A stretch of 64,000 bases of DNA from Gemella massiliensis (GTDB lineage: Bacteria > Bacillota > Bacilli > Staphylococcales > Gemellaceae), in the NCBI RefSeq assembly GCF_900120125.1, contig NZ_LT635544.1, positions 325,458 through 389,457 on the forward strand, in the 5' to 3' direction. The translations under genes and the position numbers were made by a program. The notes under the pieces were generated by a model. That model ran no database searches. It was not told the DNA's origin and saw nothing but the letters and a program-made list of their open reading frames with translations. Position 1 is the stretch's first letter, and each line of letters begins with the position of its first letter. Shown one piece after another: positions 19,393 through 28,460 of this stretch.

Positions 19393-19432
19393 TGATGACA
19401 GTCGTTTTATGTGACTGTCATCATTTTTATTT
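19393..19432 (+). terminator. Plus-strand terminator at the 3' end of tetR
   Basis: TGATGACAGTC and GACTGTCATCA form a perfect 11-bp stem followed by TTTTTATTT on the plus strand only. On the minus strand no T tract follows, so it does not serve tetR. Confidence 0.8.
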
Positions 19433-19999
19433 AAGATATTTATTCTTTAGTAAATTCAAATTATCTTTGAAAACATTTATGTCTTGTGTTGCCTTAAGGA
19501 GAAGAGTATTTCCTTGAATTACAGCAATAATAAATTTTGCCTCGTTAAAAGCTACATTATAGGTATTAAAACTGTTGTTATTTAATTCCATTAAATTTTT
19601 TGCGATTAAATCAGCAAAAGTAAGCAATAAATCACTTAATAAAGTTCTAAAATGTTCTTCTTTAGCAGAAAATTCGACAATTAGATTTCCTATATGGCAA
19701 CCATGAAATACCGGCTTTCCCGATTCTTGTGCCTTAGAAAACCAATCAATCATATCGCAAAATATTTTATCAGGATTATTGTTGCTCATTAAAATAGGTT
19801 TAAAAAGTTTTTGTTCCCACTCAGAAATATTTAACTCAATAATTTTTAAAGCGATATCATGTTTTGATTCGAAATAATGATAAAACTGCCCCTTGCCGAC
19901 ATTAGCAGCTACTAAAATATCATTGACAGAAGTTCCTGCATAACCATTTTCGTAAATAAGATCTCGTGCGGTTATTAAAATTTTCTCTTTCGTATTCAT
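19427..19999 (-). CDS. TetR/AcrR family transcriptional regulator
   Basis: The 190-residue protein has the TetR helix-turn-helix (GYAGTSVNDILVAANVGKGQFYHYFESK, about 21-48) and a C-terminal ligand domain containing FHGCHIGNLIVEF, a motif of the YxaF/LmrA and AcuR-like subgroup. It should bind palindromic operators and release them on binding a small ligand. An 18-bp palindrome overlaps its own promoter, and a 30-bp palindrome lies beyond its 3' end. Ribosome site AGAGGAATTGT precedes the ATG. It sits downstream of the haem transporter operon, but whether it regulates it is unknown. Confidence 0.85.
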   Translation of the reverse strand: MNTKEKILITARDLIYENGYAGTSVNDILVAANVGKGQFYHYFESKHDIALKIIELNISEWEQKLFKPILMSNNNPDKIFCDMIDWFSKAQESGKPVFHGCHIGNLIVEFSAKEEHFRTLLSDLLLTFADLIAKNLMELNNNSFNTYNVAFNEAKFIIAVIQGNTLLLKATQDINVFKDNLNLLKNKYLK

Positions 20000-20014
20000 A
20001 CAATTCCTCTTTTT

Positions 20015-20032
20015 AAATAGTATATACTATTT
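20015..20032 (-). promoter_or_regulatory. Palindromic operator upstream of tetR
   Basis: AAATAGTATATACTATTT is a perfect 18-bp palindrome 15-33 bases before the tetR start and overlaps a TATACT -10 candidate. This is the usual place for TetR autorepression. Confidence 0.6.
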
Positions 20033-20227
20033 TTATTGTAGCAGTAATTTTCAGCGGAGTAAAGTTTAAAGAACTACATTTTTTACAATAAAATATAGTG
20101 AGATATAAATAGGAGTGACTTTATAGAATAGTTGAGATTACAACTTTTAAGTCGATCCTTACTCCTTAATTGGGAAATTATTAGATATGAGAAGTAAAAA
20201 AATACGTATTTTCTAGGTAAAAATTTT

Positions 20228-20255
20228 AAAAAACCTAGAGATTTTCTAGGTTTTT
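20228..20255 (-). terminator. Terminator of the haem transporter operon
   Basis: AAAAACCTAGA and TCTAGGTTTTT form a perfect stem with A and T tracts on both sides, just after the ATPase stop codon. It can act on both strands. Confidence 0.85.
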
Positions 20256-20260
20256 AAGTA

Positions 20261-21025
20261 TTACCAGCTAATAACAGTTTTATCTTTAATCTGTATATCA
20301 GCATCAAAAATGGTATTTAGCAGCTTTGTATTATAAAATTCACTTGCTTTATCTTGTTTTACTACCATGCCATTATGCAATGCTATAATATTATCACTGT
20401 ATGTCAACGCTTGGTTAATATCATGAAGCACCATAATAATAGTTATACCGAAACGTGCATTCAACTCTTTTACCAACGTCATAATTGATTTTTGATATTT
20501 AATATCAAGAAATGTTGTCGGTTCATCAAGTATTATAATATCGGTGCTTTGAGCAAGGCACATCGCAATATAAACACGTTGTAATTGACCGCCGGATAAA
20601 GCATCAACACGTTTATCTTTATAATCGGTAAGATTGGTTTGTTCCAATGCAAAATCAATTTTTTCTATATCTTCCGGTGTTTTTCTGTAGAAAAAGATAT
20701 TTTGATATGGAAGTCGAGCAAAGCTGACCATGTCATAGACTGTAATTTCTTTAGGAGTTTCATTTTTTTGATAAACTATGGAAAGTGAACTTGCCAATTG
20801 TTTTAAAGAATAATTTTTTAATTCTTTGTTTTCCAAGAGAATACTACCACTATGATAAGGAAGATTTTTTGCCAGTATTTTAATTAAAGTGCTTTTACCA
20901 CAACCATTTTTACCGAGTAGGGTGGTAATTTTTCCTTTTTCAATAGCTAATGACAGATTATTAAAAATCACGGTGTCATTATTATATTTGAATGATAAAT
21001 TATTAATTTCAATAATATGTTCCAT
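20261..21025 (-). CDS. Haem/siderophore ABC transporter ATPase
   Basis: The 254-residue ATPase has Walker A GKNGCGKST (about 38-46), signature LSGGQLQRVYIA and Walker B IIILDEPTTFLD, with the H-loop LHDINQA. This matches the FepC/FhuC group that drives FecCD-type permeases. The DEPTTFLDI and LHDIN motifs are typical. Its ATG overlaps the permease stop codon (TAATG), so it is the third gene of isdE-isdF-ATPase. Staphylococcal Isd loci lack a dedicated ATPase gene of this kind; here it is linked. Confidence 0.93.
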   Translation of the reverse strand: MEHIIEINNLSFKYNNDTVIFNNLSLAIEKGKITTLLGKNGCGKSTLIKILAKNLPYHSGSILLENKELKNYSLKQLASSLSIVYQKNETPKEITVYDMVSFARLPYQNIFFYRKTPEDIEKIDFALEQTNLTDYKDKRVDALSGGQLQRVYIAMCLAQSTDIIILDEPTTFLDIKYQKSIMTLVKELNARFGITIIMVLHDINQALTYSDNIIALHNGMVVKQDKASEFYNTKLLNTIFDADIQIKDKTVISW

Positions 21026-21999
21026 TAGTTAACCCCTCTCTTAACAAGAATAATAAATGCAGGGCCACCAATAATCATCATAATTAGATCCGCAGGGATT
21101 TCTACAGGGGCAAACACCACACGTCCTAAAGTATCAAAAAGTAGTAATACAAATGCACCTAAAACAGCACTAAAAGGTATTGTGTAGAGATGATTACGCC
21201 CGATAATAATTTTTGCGATATGTGGTACTATAAGTGCTAAAAATACTAAAACACCGGCAACCGCAGTTGCAACAGAGGCAAGTGCTACTGCAACAAATGA
21301 AATAAGTAAACGTATATTGTTAATGTTAATTCCGAGTGAAGCAATAATATTGTCATCAAGTGTAAAAATATTACATAGTTTTGCTAAAAACAAACTGATA
21401 ATTAATAACGCAGGAATCCATATTAAAAGAAGTCGCACATCTTCCCAGTTTTTAGTTCCAAGGGAAACGGTTTTAGCAGCTGATGATGTAGACGGACTTG
21501 ATTGAGTAATATACTGTATACTACTTAATATTCCTGTAAAGAAATAACTGATAGCAATACCGATAAGAATGATCTTGACATTATTTTTAGTATGACCTGC
21601 AAGGTAATAGATAATAATAAATCCAATTATCCCCCCTATAATAGAAAAAACTGTTTTGAACATTAATAATTGGGGAAATAGTCCAATACCAAGATATAAA
21701 AATAAGTTAGCTCCGCTGGATACTCCAATAATACTTGGGTCAACGAGCGGATTTTTTAAGACGGTTTGAAGCAGTAAACCACTAACACCGAGAGCCGCTC
21801 CCACTAAAATCGTAATAATAATACGGGGAAAACGTACATCTACAATAGCATTAACATTAGCGTATTTGTTATTAAAAATTCCAACAACAAGTTCATAAAC
21901 ACCCGCCTTAATACTACCGCTGTTTGCGGAAACAAATATTGTTGTCAGCAATAACAAGACAAGAACAATAAAAGAGATTATTTTTTTATTACGCAACAT
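21025..21999 (-). CDS. isdF: FecCD-family haem permease (IsdF-like)
   Basis: The 324-residue membrane protein has about nine to ten segments and typical FecCD motifs: DVRFPRIIITILVGAALGVSG, NPLVDPSIIGVSSGA, LIVPHIAK and the C-terminal VEIPADLIMMIIGGPAFI. It forms the channel through which the binding protein delivers haem or a siderophore. The neighbouring binding protein looks like IsdE, so haem is the likelier substrate. The specific symbol is by context. Confidence 0.85.
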   Translation of the reverse strand: MLRNKKIISFIVLVLLLLTTIFVSANSGSIKAGVYELVVGIFNNKYANVNAIVDVRFPRIIITILVGAALGVSGLLLQTVLKNPLVDPSIIGVSSGANLFLYLGIGLFPQLLMFKTVFSIIGGIIGFIIIYYLAGHTKNNVKIILIGIAISYFFTGILSSIQYITQSSPSTSSAAKTVSLGTKNWEDVRLLLIWIPALLIISLFLAKLCNIFTLDDNIIASLGININNIRLLISFVAVALASVATAVAGVLVFLALIVPHIAKIIIGRNHLYTIPFSAVLGAFVLLLFDTLGRVVFAPVEIPADLIMMIIGGPAFIILVKRGVN

Positions 22000-22114
22000 A
22001 ACTTCCTCCTTTCTAAATGCGAATAAATAAAGTTGATTGTAAAAATTTATAAATATATTTAGTGATTATTAGGAAAATCCAGAAGAGGCATATGCTACTT
22101 CCGGATTGGTAACA

Positions 22115-23071
22115 TTAATTTCCATAAAATACTTGGTATAAGTTATTAAGACCTTTTTGATAGTCATATGTAGCGGTCATGCCGAATATGGAATTATCAA
22201 GGTCAATTACTTTATTATTTTTAACTGCATCGAAGTGTGACCAGCTTTTATTTGTTTCAAATTCCTTTTTGAACATTTCCATTACAGTTTCAGGCATAGC
22301 ATGTGCCGTACGTAAAATATAGTCCGGTTTTTCATTAAGTGCAGTTTCTAAGTTTAATTGTGTAAATTCTTCAGAGCCTTTAATAATATTTTCTCCACCT
22401 GCAAGTTTTACTAAATTACCCACATATGATTTTTCGGTAGCAGCCATGTAACTGCCGGGTAATCCCATTAAAACTAATACTTTAGGTTTCTTTTTGTCGG
22501 CTATTTTTTTATTAAACTCTGCAAAAAATGTATCATGTTCTTTTTTTAGTTGGTTAAATTTTTCAGTTTTTCCAAACTCTTTGGCTAAATCTTCTGTTAC
22601 AGAATATAAACCGCTGACACTACGAATATCAACAAACTTGTATGGAATATTATTTTTTTCAAATCCTTCTTTAATCCAATCTTGTAAACTGTCAGGTGAA
22701 TAAACGATTGACGGATTTATTGATTTAATTACTTCCATATTCGGATTCATAGGCAAACCGATTTGAACGGTGTTTTCATATCTTTTTGGCATATGACCTA
22801 ATCTTGTTGTAGGAATACCCGCAAGTTTAATATCAAGAACATCTGCAACTTGACAAAGAGCCACAGAATCCATTACAACACGTTTACCGTTTTCTTCTTC
22901 GGATTTTTTATCTTTGTTAACTCCCGTAAGGTCAATAGTTTCATTAAAAGCCTTATCAGCAATATTTGGTTCATCTCCGGTTGTGTTAGCGTTCTTGTTG
23001 GAAGAACAAGCAGTTAAAATCAGTGAAAAACTCAAAAGAATCGTTAATAATAGTGATAATTTTTTTTTCAT
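22115..23071 (-). CDS. isdE: Haem-binding lipoprotein, IsdE-like
   Basis: The 318-residue protein begins with a lipoprotein signal ending in the lipobox LTAC (Cys near residue 22). The class III binding-protein fold is shown by RVVMDSVALCQVADVLDI, AGIPTTRLGHMP and PSIVYSPDSLQDW. IsdE binds haem through one Met and one His; matching candidates are the Met in IGLPMNPNM and the His in LRTAHAMPE. It receives haem from surface NEAT proteins and feeds the downstream permease 115 bases away. It follows the NEAT-Shp gene by 14 bases. Confidence 0.88.
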   Translation of the reverse strand: MKKKLSLLLTILLSFSLILTACSSNKNANTTGDEPNIADKAFNETIDLTGVNKDKKSEEENGKRVVMDSVALCQVADVLDIKLAGIPTTRLGHMPKRYENTVQIGLPMNPNMEVIKSINPSIVYSPDSLQDWIKEGFEKNNIPYKFVDIRSVSGLYSVTEDLAKEFGKTEKFNQLKKEHDTFFAEFNKKIADKKKPKVLVLMGLPGSYMAATEKSYVGNLVKLAGGENIIKGSEEFTQLNLETALNEKPDYILRTAHAMPETVMEMFKKEFETNKSWSHFDAVKNNKVIDLDNSIFGMTATYDYQKGLNNLYQVFYGN

Positions 23072-23085
23072 ATTTTTATGACCTC

Positions 23086-24438
23086 TTATTCGTTTTCTTC
23101 TTTGATTTCTTCGGTAGGGTTTTCGGTAACTACATTATTTTTACGTTTTTTAACGCCAATGAAGATGCCGGCGATTAGTACAAGAACAACAGCACCGCCG
23201 CCAAGGTAGTACGGTAGGTAATTTTTTTCTTTTATTACTTCCATATCAAGATTACCGTTTCCGTTTTGAATGGTATCGGTATTTACTTCAACGAAAAATC
23301 TAACCGGACGATTCATAGGTTCTACATACATTTGAACCATCGCTAAGAAGTTTTCATTCGGTACTTCAAAACGATAGTCAACATAGCTGTCTTTATATTG
23401 TTCAATATTAACTTTTGTTTCGGTGGCTGTAACTTGTTTAAATTCTCCGTCTTTTTGCAATACTTTAATAAAAGGTCCTTGCTCTTTACTACGTTGAACC
23501 CAGTTCATTAAGTGAATTCTAACGGTAGCATATAATTTTCCATCTTTAGTTCGTTGTAATAAGGCTTTAGACCAACGTTTTTCTCCACCCGCTTTTTGAT
23601 TTTTAAGAGCATCGTTTAAGTTCCCGCCGGAATTAACGGGAGATATAACTCCTTGAACCATACCTTCACCGATTGCGGCATTTTTAGTTCCGCCGTCAGC
23701 GGTAATTCCGGTTAATGGGCTTAGGTAAGAGCCTGTTATATCAAGGTTATAAACACCGGTGTTTTTAGTTTTTTGATCTTCTTTAAAGTAATCTTCTAAT
23801 TTCTTAGTAACAAACCCTTCCGGTGCTTTATTTTCATCTTTTTTCTCAGTATCTTTGTTTTCTTCTTTTTTATTCTTATCTTTATCGGCATTACCGTCTT
23901 CAGTACCTGAAACCAGTTTTGCAGCTGACCAGTTAAATTTTATAATAGCATTTTGAGAAGCGTCGCCACCCATAATTTTATTCATAGCATCAACAGAAAC
24001 TCTAACTCCGACTTTATCGGGTTTAGCAGTTCCAAAGTCAAAACTTAAATTGCTAGGGTAGGTACTGGTTCCACCGTCAAGGTTAGTATCGTTATAGGTG
24101 CTTACGACAGAAGCCGGAGTTAATTTACCGGAAAAAATCGGTGATGAATAAATGCTTAATGATAGTAAATGACCGTGCATATTATTAAAATCCATCGGAA
24201 CGAATTGAACGGTAATTGATGAGGTGTTATTATCGTGAACCTTAACGGTAGCATGTGTAGCTAATGCCTTATTTCCCATCGATAAACGCCCGGTATTTTC
24301 AGAATGCCATAGCTCAATCGGAACATTATAAACTTTATCTGCAGCTTGTACTTTATGATTTAACTGAACATTACTTGATGTTACAATAAACGCTAAAGTA
24401 GTAATTGTTATTGCAACAAATTTCAATATTTTTTTCAT
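23086..24438 (-). CDS. Membrane-anchored NEAT plus Shp-like haem relay protein
   Basis: The 450 residues show a signal peptide (1-32), a NEAT domain (about 38-175, with the haem-pocket element RLSMGNKAL), a charged Lys/Glu linker (180-215) and a domain like streptococcal Shp (about 228-395: GSYLSPLTG, GEGMVQGVISP with Met260, MYVEPMNRPVRFFVEV with Met370 and Met375). A membrane segment (about 411-428) and a cytoplasmic tail end it. Shp ligates haem through two Met residues and hands it to its ABC binding protein, from family knowledge. There is no LPxTG. Direct linkage to isdE suggests it is the last surface carrier. The NEAT has MxxxM (152/156) where YxxxY is usual. Confidence 0.8.
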   Translation of the reverse strand: MKKILKFVAITITTLAFIVTSSNVQLNHKVQAADKVYNVPIELWHSENTGRLSMGNKALATHATVKVHDNNTSSITVQFVPMDFNNMHGHLLSLSIYSSPIFSGKLTPASVVSTYNDTNLDGGTSTYPSNLSFDFGTAKPDKVGVRVSVDAMNKIMGGDASQNAIIKFNWSAAKLVSGTEDGNADKDKNKKEENKDTEKKDENKAPEGFVTKKLEDYFKEDQKTKNTGVYNLDITGSYLSPLTGITADGGTKNAAIGEGMVQGVISPVNSGGNLNDALKNQKAGGEKRWSKALLQRTKDGKLYATVRIHLMNWVQRSKEQGPFIKVLQKDGEFKQVTATETKVNIEQYKDSYVDYRFEVPNENFLAMVQMYVEPMNRPVRFFVEVNTDTIQNGNGNLDMEVIKEKNYLPYYLGGGAVVLVLIAGIFIGVKKRKNNVVTENPTEEIKEENE

Positions 24439-24479
24439 TATTATTACTCACTTTCTAAATAAATATATCTTTTCAAAAA

Positions 24480-24508
24480 TAAAAAGCGGGAATAAATTTT
24501 CCCGCTTT
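24480..24508 (-). terminator. Hairpin between the two NEAT genes
   Basis: AAAAGCGGGAA and TTCCCGCTTTT form a strong stem with flanking A and T tracts, so it can end transcription after the two-NEAT gene. A second inverted repeat, GTTAGTAG...CTACTAAC, lies at about 24513-24551. Read-through here would set the ratio of surface LPxTG protein to transporter. Confidence 0.7.
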
Positions 24509-24564
24509 TAGAGTTAGTAGTAACATGCCAAAATAAGAGCGGGGCTACTAACTATATTTAATTA

Positions 24565-25914
24565 TTATTTTTGTTTTCTTCTACCAAGTAAAACAGCACC
24601 CATTAATGTAATAGCACCTGCTAATAGAGAAGAAGACGTTTCTAAACCGGTTCTAGGTAGTATGCTGTTATCAACTCGACCACCATTATCTGATGGACCG
24701 CCGATACCACCATCAACCTTAGGAGTTGAACTTGTAGGGACTGTACGCTCATCTAATTTAGCTTTACTCCAATCAAATGTAAGAATAGCTTTTTTACGAC
24801 CGCCTCCCGGCATAATTTTTTCCATGGTATTAACAAAGACTTCAACTTCTACTTTGTCCAGTTTTTTAGTGCTAGTGAAAACAGCTTGTTTAGGGTGAAG
24901 AAGTCCCGGTATTTTTACTTCATACAAGTCAACTTTTTTACCGTTAACCCAAAAAGCACTAACACCGTCTGTTTGACCTAAGAAAGTAATATCCTTCATA
25001 GTTATAACATAATTATATACACCATTTTCTTGATAAACAAAAGCATCTACCATAGCAGCATGCCCCATAGATAATTTGTTGTTTTCATAATAATTAAGTA
25101 ACTTTATAGGTACAACGTATCCAGATTTAACAACTGTTTGTTGAATTTGATTATTTTGTTGTACAACTTTTGTACCGACTTCAATTACTTCGTCAACAGG
25201 TTGTTGCGTAATGGATTCTGATTTAACAGTTTTTGTTTGAGTACCGTCAGCTTTAGTAACTACTGTATAGACAACAGTTTTAACACCTTTTTTACCCGGT
25301 GTTTTGACTTTTTCAGTTCCTTTTTCAAGATTAGGATTTTCTACTTTTGTAGTTTTATATGGAATTTCTTCAGTTTTTGTTTCTTCAGAAGTAAGATCAT
25401 TTATTGAAGAAGGGACTTTTGAAGTATCAAAAGTGAGTTTTGCTTTTTGACGACCGGCACCCGGCATAATTTGTTCCATAGCATTAACAAATACTTCTAC
25501 ATCAAAAGAATCTTTAAGTGCAGGACTCATAAATTCCACTTGAACAGGATTTTTAACATTAGGATCCGGATAAGTTATAGATTTAAGAGGTATTTTTTTT
25601 CCTTCAACCCAGAATTTTCTGATTCCGTCACTCATTCCTAAAAATGTGATATCTTTTAGTATTACAGTATATTTGAATTGATTACCTATTTTTTGTACGG
25701 TAGCTTTTACCATTGCAGCGTTACCCATAGATAGCTTATTAGGTGTATAATAGTTCATCAGTTTAACAGGAATATCATACACAGCTGAACTAGGTGTATT
25801 TTCAGCAGCTGTTGCTACTTTTGCAGGTATTTGCACATTAGAAAGTTCGGTCACTGATAATGTGGATACAATAACAGCGGCAGAAAAAACTTTTAATAGA
25901 TTATTTTTTTTCAT
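24565..25914 (-). CDS. Two-NEAT-domain LPxTG surface protein
   Basis: The 449-residue protein has a signal peptide (1-36), NEAT1 (about 43-170), a linker with a VKTPGKKGVKTVVYTVVTK segment, NEAT2 (about 270-395) and a sortase signal LPRTG followed by a hydrophobic stretch and RRKQK. Both NEATs have the LSMG(N/H)AAM pocket motif. At the usual YxxxY position they have MEQIM (146-150) and MEKIM (364-368), each followed by PG(A/G)GR. It should be wall-anchored and bind haem, passing it to the NEAT-Shp protein. A Fur-box-like site lies upstream. Confidence 0.88.
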   Translation of the reverse strand: MKKNNLLKVFSAAVIVSTLSVTELSNVQIPAKVATAAENTPSSAVYDIPVKLMNYYTPNKLSMGNAAMVKATVQKIGNQFKYTVILKDITFLGMSDGIRKFWVEGKKIPLKSITYPDPNVKNPVQVEFMSPALKDSFDVEVFVNAMEQIMPGAGRQKAKLTFDTSKVPSSINDLTSEETKTEEIPYKTTKVENPNLEKGTEKVKTPGKKGVKTVVYTVVTKADGTQTKTVKSESITQQPVDEVIEVGTKVVQQNNQIQQTVVKSGYVVPIKLLNYYENNKLSMGHAAMVDAFVYQENGVYNYVITMKDITFLGQTDGVSAFWVNGKKVDLYEVKIPGLLHPKQAVFTSTKKLDKVEVEVFVNTMEKIMPGGGRKKAILTFDWSKAKLDERTVPTSSTPKVDGGIGGPSDNGGRVDNSILPRTGLETSSSLLAGAITLMGAVLLGRRKQK

Positions 25915-25995
25915 ATCTATTATCTCCTTTTATTTTTTATATTTTATTTAACTTAACTATTATTATAGTATAAAAATAACAAAAAATAAAGTAGT

Positions 25996-26014
25996 AAATG
26001 ATAATCATTATTAA
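25996..26014 (-). promoter_or_regulatory. Fur box upstream of the two-NEAT gene
   Basis: AAATGATAATCATTATTAA closely matches the GATAATGATTATC core of Firmicute Fur boxes and lies about 85 bases before the start codon. Iron-dependent repression of the haem genes is inferred. Confidence 0.75.
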
Positions 26015-26086
26015 TTCTTTTAGTATCTTTAACTTAAAAAATATTAGAGTAATGTAAAACCTACACTACTCTAATAAAATTATTTA

Positions 26087-28055
26087 CTACTTATTAATTT
26101 TTCTGCGAAAAATTAATGCAGAAAGAAGAGTTAAGAAACCAAGTCCGCTAAAGGTAGCGGTTGCAATACCGGTATTAGGTAATACTTTTTTATTATTTGA
26201 AATATTACCGACAGAACTTTGATTATTTAAGTTATTGCTACCAAGTTGAGAAGTTTTATCTGTTTTATTTTTATCTTTTTCTTTAATAGAAGTTTCTTGT
26301 TCAACTTTTTTATTATCTTCTTTAGTATTATTTTCTTGTTTATCTTCTTCTTTAGGCAGTTTGTTTTTATCTTTAATGCCGGGTTCTTGTTCTTTTGGAA
26401 GTTTATTATCTTCTTTGTTATTAGGAACTTGCTCTTTAGTTAAAGGAGTAGCTTTAGACCAGTCGAACGATAGACGTGCCGGCGTATTTGCATGGAATAA
26501 TTTTCCACCGACAGAAATATCCATAGTGACAGGTGCAGTGGTTAATTTTTCAGAGCTGGTGAAATGATATTGTTTTTCATGGTCATTACCACCAAGGTCT
26601 TTTACTTCCGCCTCTTTACCGTTAACTGTAAGACGACTTACATTACCTACAATAGGTCCTACATGTAAGTCTTTAAATGTTACGTAGTAGTGATATGTAT
26701 CACCGATTTTTTCAACACGAGTTTTTTCACTAACTAAGGCCGGATTTCCCATAGAAAGATTATCGGTATTGGCATTAAGAAGTTTAGCCGGAACGCTATT
26801 ATAAGGACTGTCAGCTTTTTCTACCATCGGGAAGTTTAAAGCCAAAGTAGTTTCCGTCGTTCTATCTTCATAACGAGGTTTTGCACCGGCTTTTACCCTT
26901 ACATTAACGATAACATCCAGCTGAATTTTGTCCAATAAACTATCGGTAATAATTTTACCCTCATATAATTTAGTGGTTGAATCTATTTCAGTAAGTGTTA
27001 TTTCCTTACCTTTATAATAAATTTTAGAAAGGGTAAACGGTTTGTTACGAAGCAACATATTAGACGATGTTCCCTCTTTTACTTGGATAGTATATTGATA
27101 TTTGTTGCCAATTTTTTCAACTTTTACATCTTTAACAAAAGCGTTAGAATAAATAGAAGAATCATCACGATTTCTCCCGTTAAGTTCTCCTTTTACTGTG
27201 GTCGGGAAAGTATTAGGCACTTTATTAGCCTCAGCTTCGTGGTCTTCGGCAATAGGTTTAGCCGGGGTAGGTTCTTCTTTAGGTTTTTCCGGTTTTACAG
27301 GTTTAGTAGGTTTTGGAGTAATCGGTTCAGTAGAACCATCTTTTTCAACGATAGGTCTGTCTTCCCATTTACGAGCAGTTTCGTAATACAGTTGCAATGT
27401 GACAAAGTGAGACATATCACGTCCGTCGGGATATTTAGAAGTACCGTCTAATTGAATTTTATCCAATAATTTATCTGATGTAATAGATGCTTCTTTAATA
27501 CGTTGTTTTTCGCTTAATGTTTTTAATTCCAGCACCTTATCTTGATATAATTTTACTTAATTCAAAATTGTAAAATTCTCCGCCGACGTCGGTAATTCCC
27601 GGTTTAATTCTAAACGTATATTTATATTTATTACCGATTTTTTCGACTTTAACATTGTTATCTAATGCCGGTTCATATAGTGACGGTTCATCATTATTGT
27701 TTGCATTTCTTAGATGCCCTTGGACATTAAGTGGAAATTCTTTTTTTACAGTTTTTGAATCAACCTCTCTGTCTTTATTCGGGTTTTTATATGTAGCAGC
27801 CTCGTAGTTGTCAGCTGTAACTTTTTTACCTCCATCATTTTTTAAGTTTTTACCATCTTGTTTAGTGGTAGTCGAAGTAGTAGCGGTAGTTTGTACTTTC
27901 GGAGTGGTGTTGGGTGTGCTTACTCCTGTTGTAGCATGAATAGCACTATCTTCCGCAGCGTATGCAAGTTCGTCCTGATTGTAGGCTTCTATGGCTGCTA
28001 TTGCAGAGAAAATTGCCGTAGCAGAAAGAACTTTTAATAATGTGTTGTTTTTCAT
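26087..28055 (-). pseudogene. NEAT-domain LPxTG protein gene broken by a frameshift
   Basis: Two open frames form one gene. The first part (28055-27537, 172 residues) has a signal peptide and most of a NEAT-like domain, and stops after NFELSKIISR. The second part (from about 27535 to 26087, 482 residues) continues the same domain in another frame (YQDKVLELKTL...LLDKIQLDG), then a second NEAT-like domain, a third NEAT (NLSMGNPAL) and the sortase signal LPNTG with a hydrophobic tail. The second domain keeps the intact sequence at the break (LSKIYYKGKEITL), which shows where the first is shifted. Intact length would be about 655 residues. Without correction no anchored product is made, unless slippage or a sequencing error is involved. 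Confidence 0.8.
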
Positions 28056-28144
28056 ATTGATAAATCTCCTTATTTATATGTAATCGATTTTTTAAAAATC
28101 GCTAAGCAATATTATATTATAAAATCTGTAAAAAATAAAGAAGA

Positions 28145-28163
28145 AAATGATAATCATTCTTAA
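28145..28163 (-). promoter_or_regulatory. Fur box upstream of the frameshifted NEAT gene
   Basis: AAATGATAATCATTCTTAA shares its first 14 bases with the Fur box near 26000. It lies 90 bases before the start codon. Confidence 0.75.
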
Positions 28164-28289
28164 TTTATTTAAAAAAATATATAATTTCAGTAAAATATAA
28201 GGTTATTATCTTTGTTTTATTATAAAAATAAAGATAATTTTCAATGATTTAAGTGATATATAAAAATAAATAAAACGATTGCATTAAGA

Positions 28290-28318
28290 TTGACATTTTT
28301 AAAAAAGTCTGTTACGAT
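28290..28318 (+). promoter_or_regulatory. Promoter of the thiamine operon
   Basis: A consensus TTGACA and TACGAT are spaced 17 bp apart, about 20 bases before the TPP aptamer. Confidence 0.6.
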
Positions 28319-28337
28319 AGGGTGGTAAATTAAATAT

Positions 28338-28422
28338 AAGCACTAGGGGTGCCTTTAGGCTGAGATAACAAATGTTAGACCCTTTGACCTGAACTAGATA
28401 ATGCTAGCGTAGGAAATGTGAT
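28338..28422 (+). ncRNA. TPP riboswitch (THI element)
   Basis: The conserved core is present: GGGGTGCC...GGCTGAGA, then ACCCTTTGACCTGAAC, TAGATAATGCTAGCGTAGG. This is the thiamine-pyrophosphate aptamer. A terminator hairpin follows at 28461-28493, so TPP binding should stop transcription of the tenA operon. Confidence 0.95.
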
Positions 28423-28460
28423 AAAAATTTGTCTTTTTATGTAAATATTAATACACTTTT

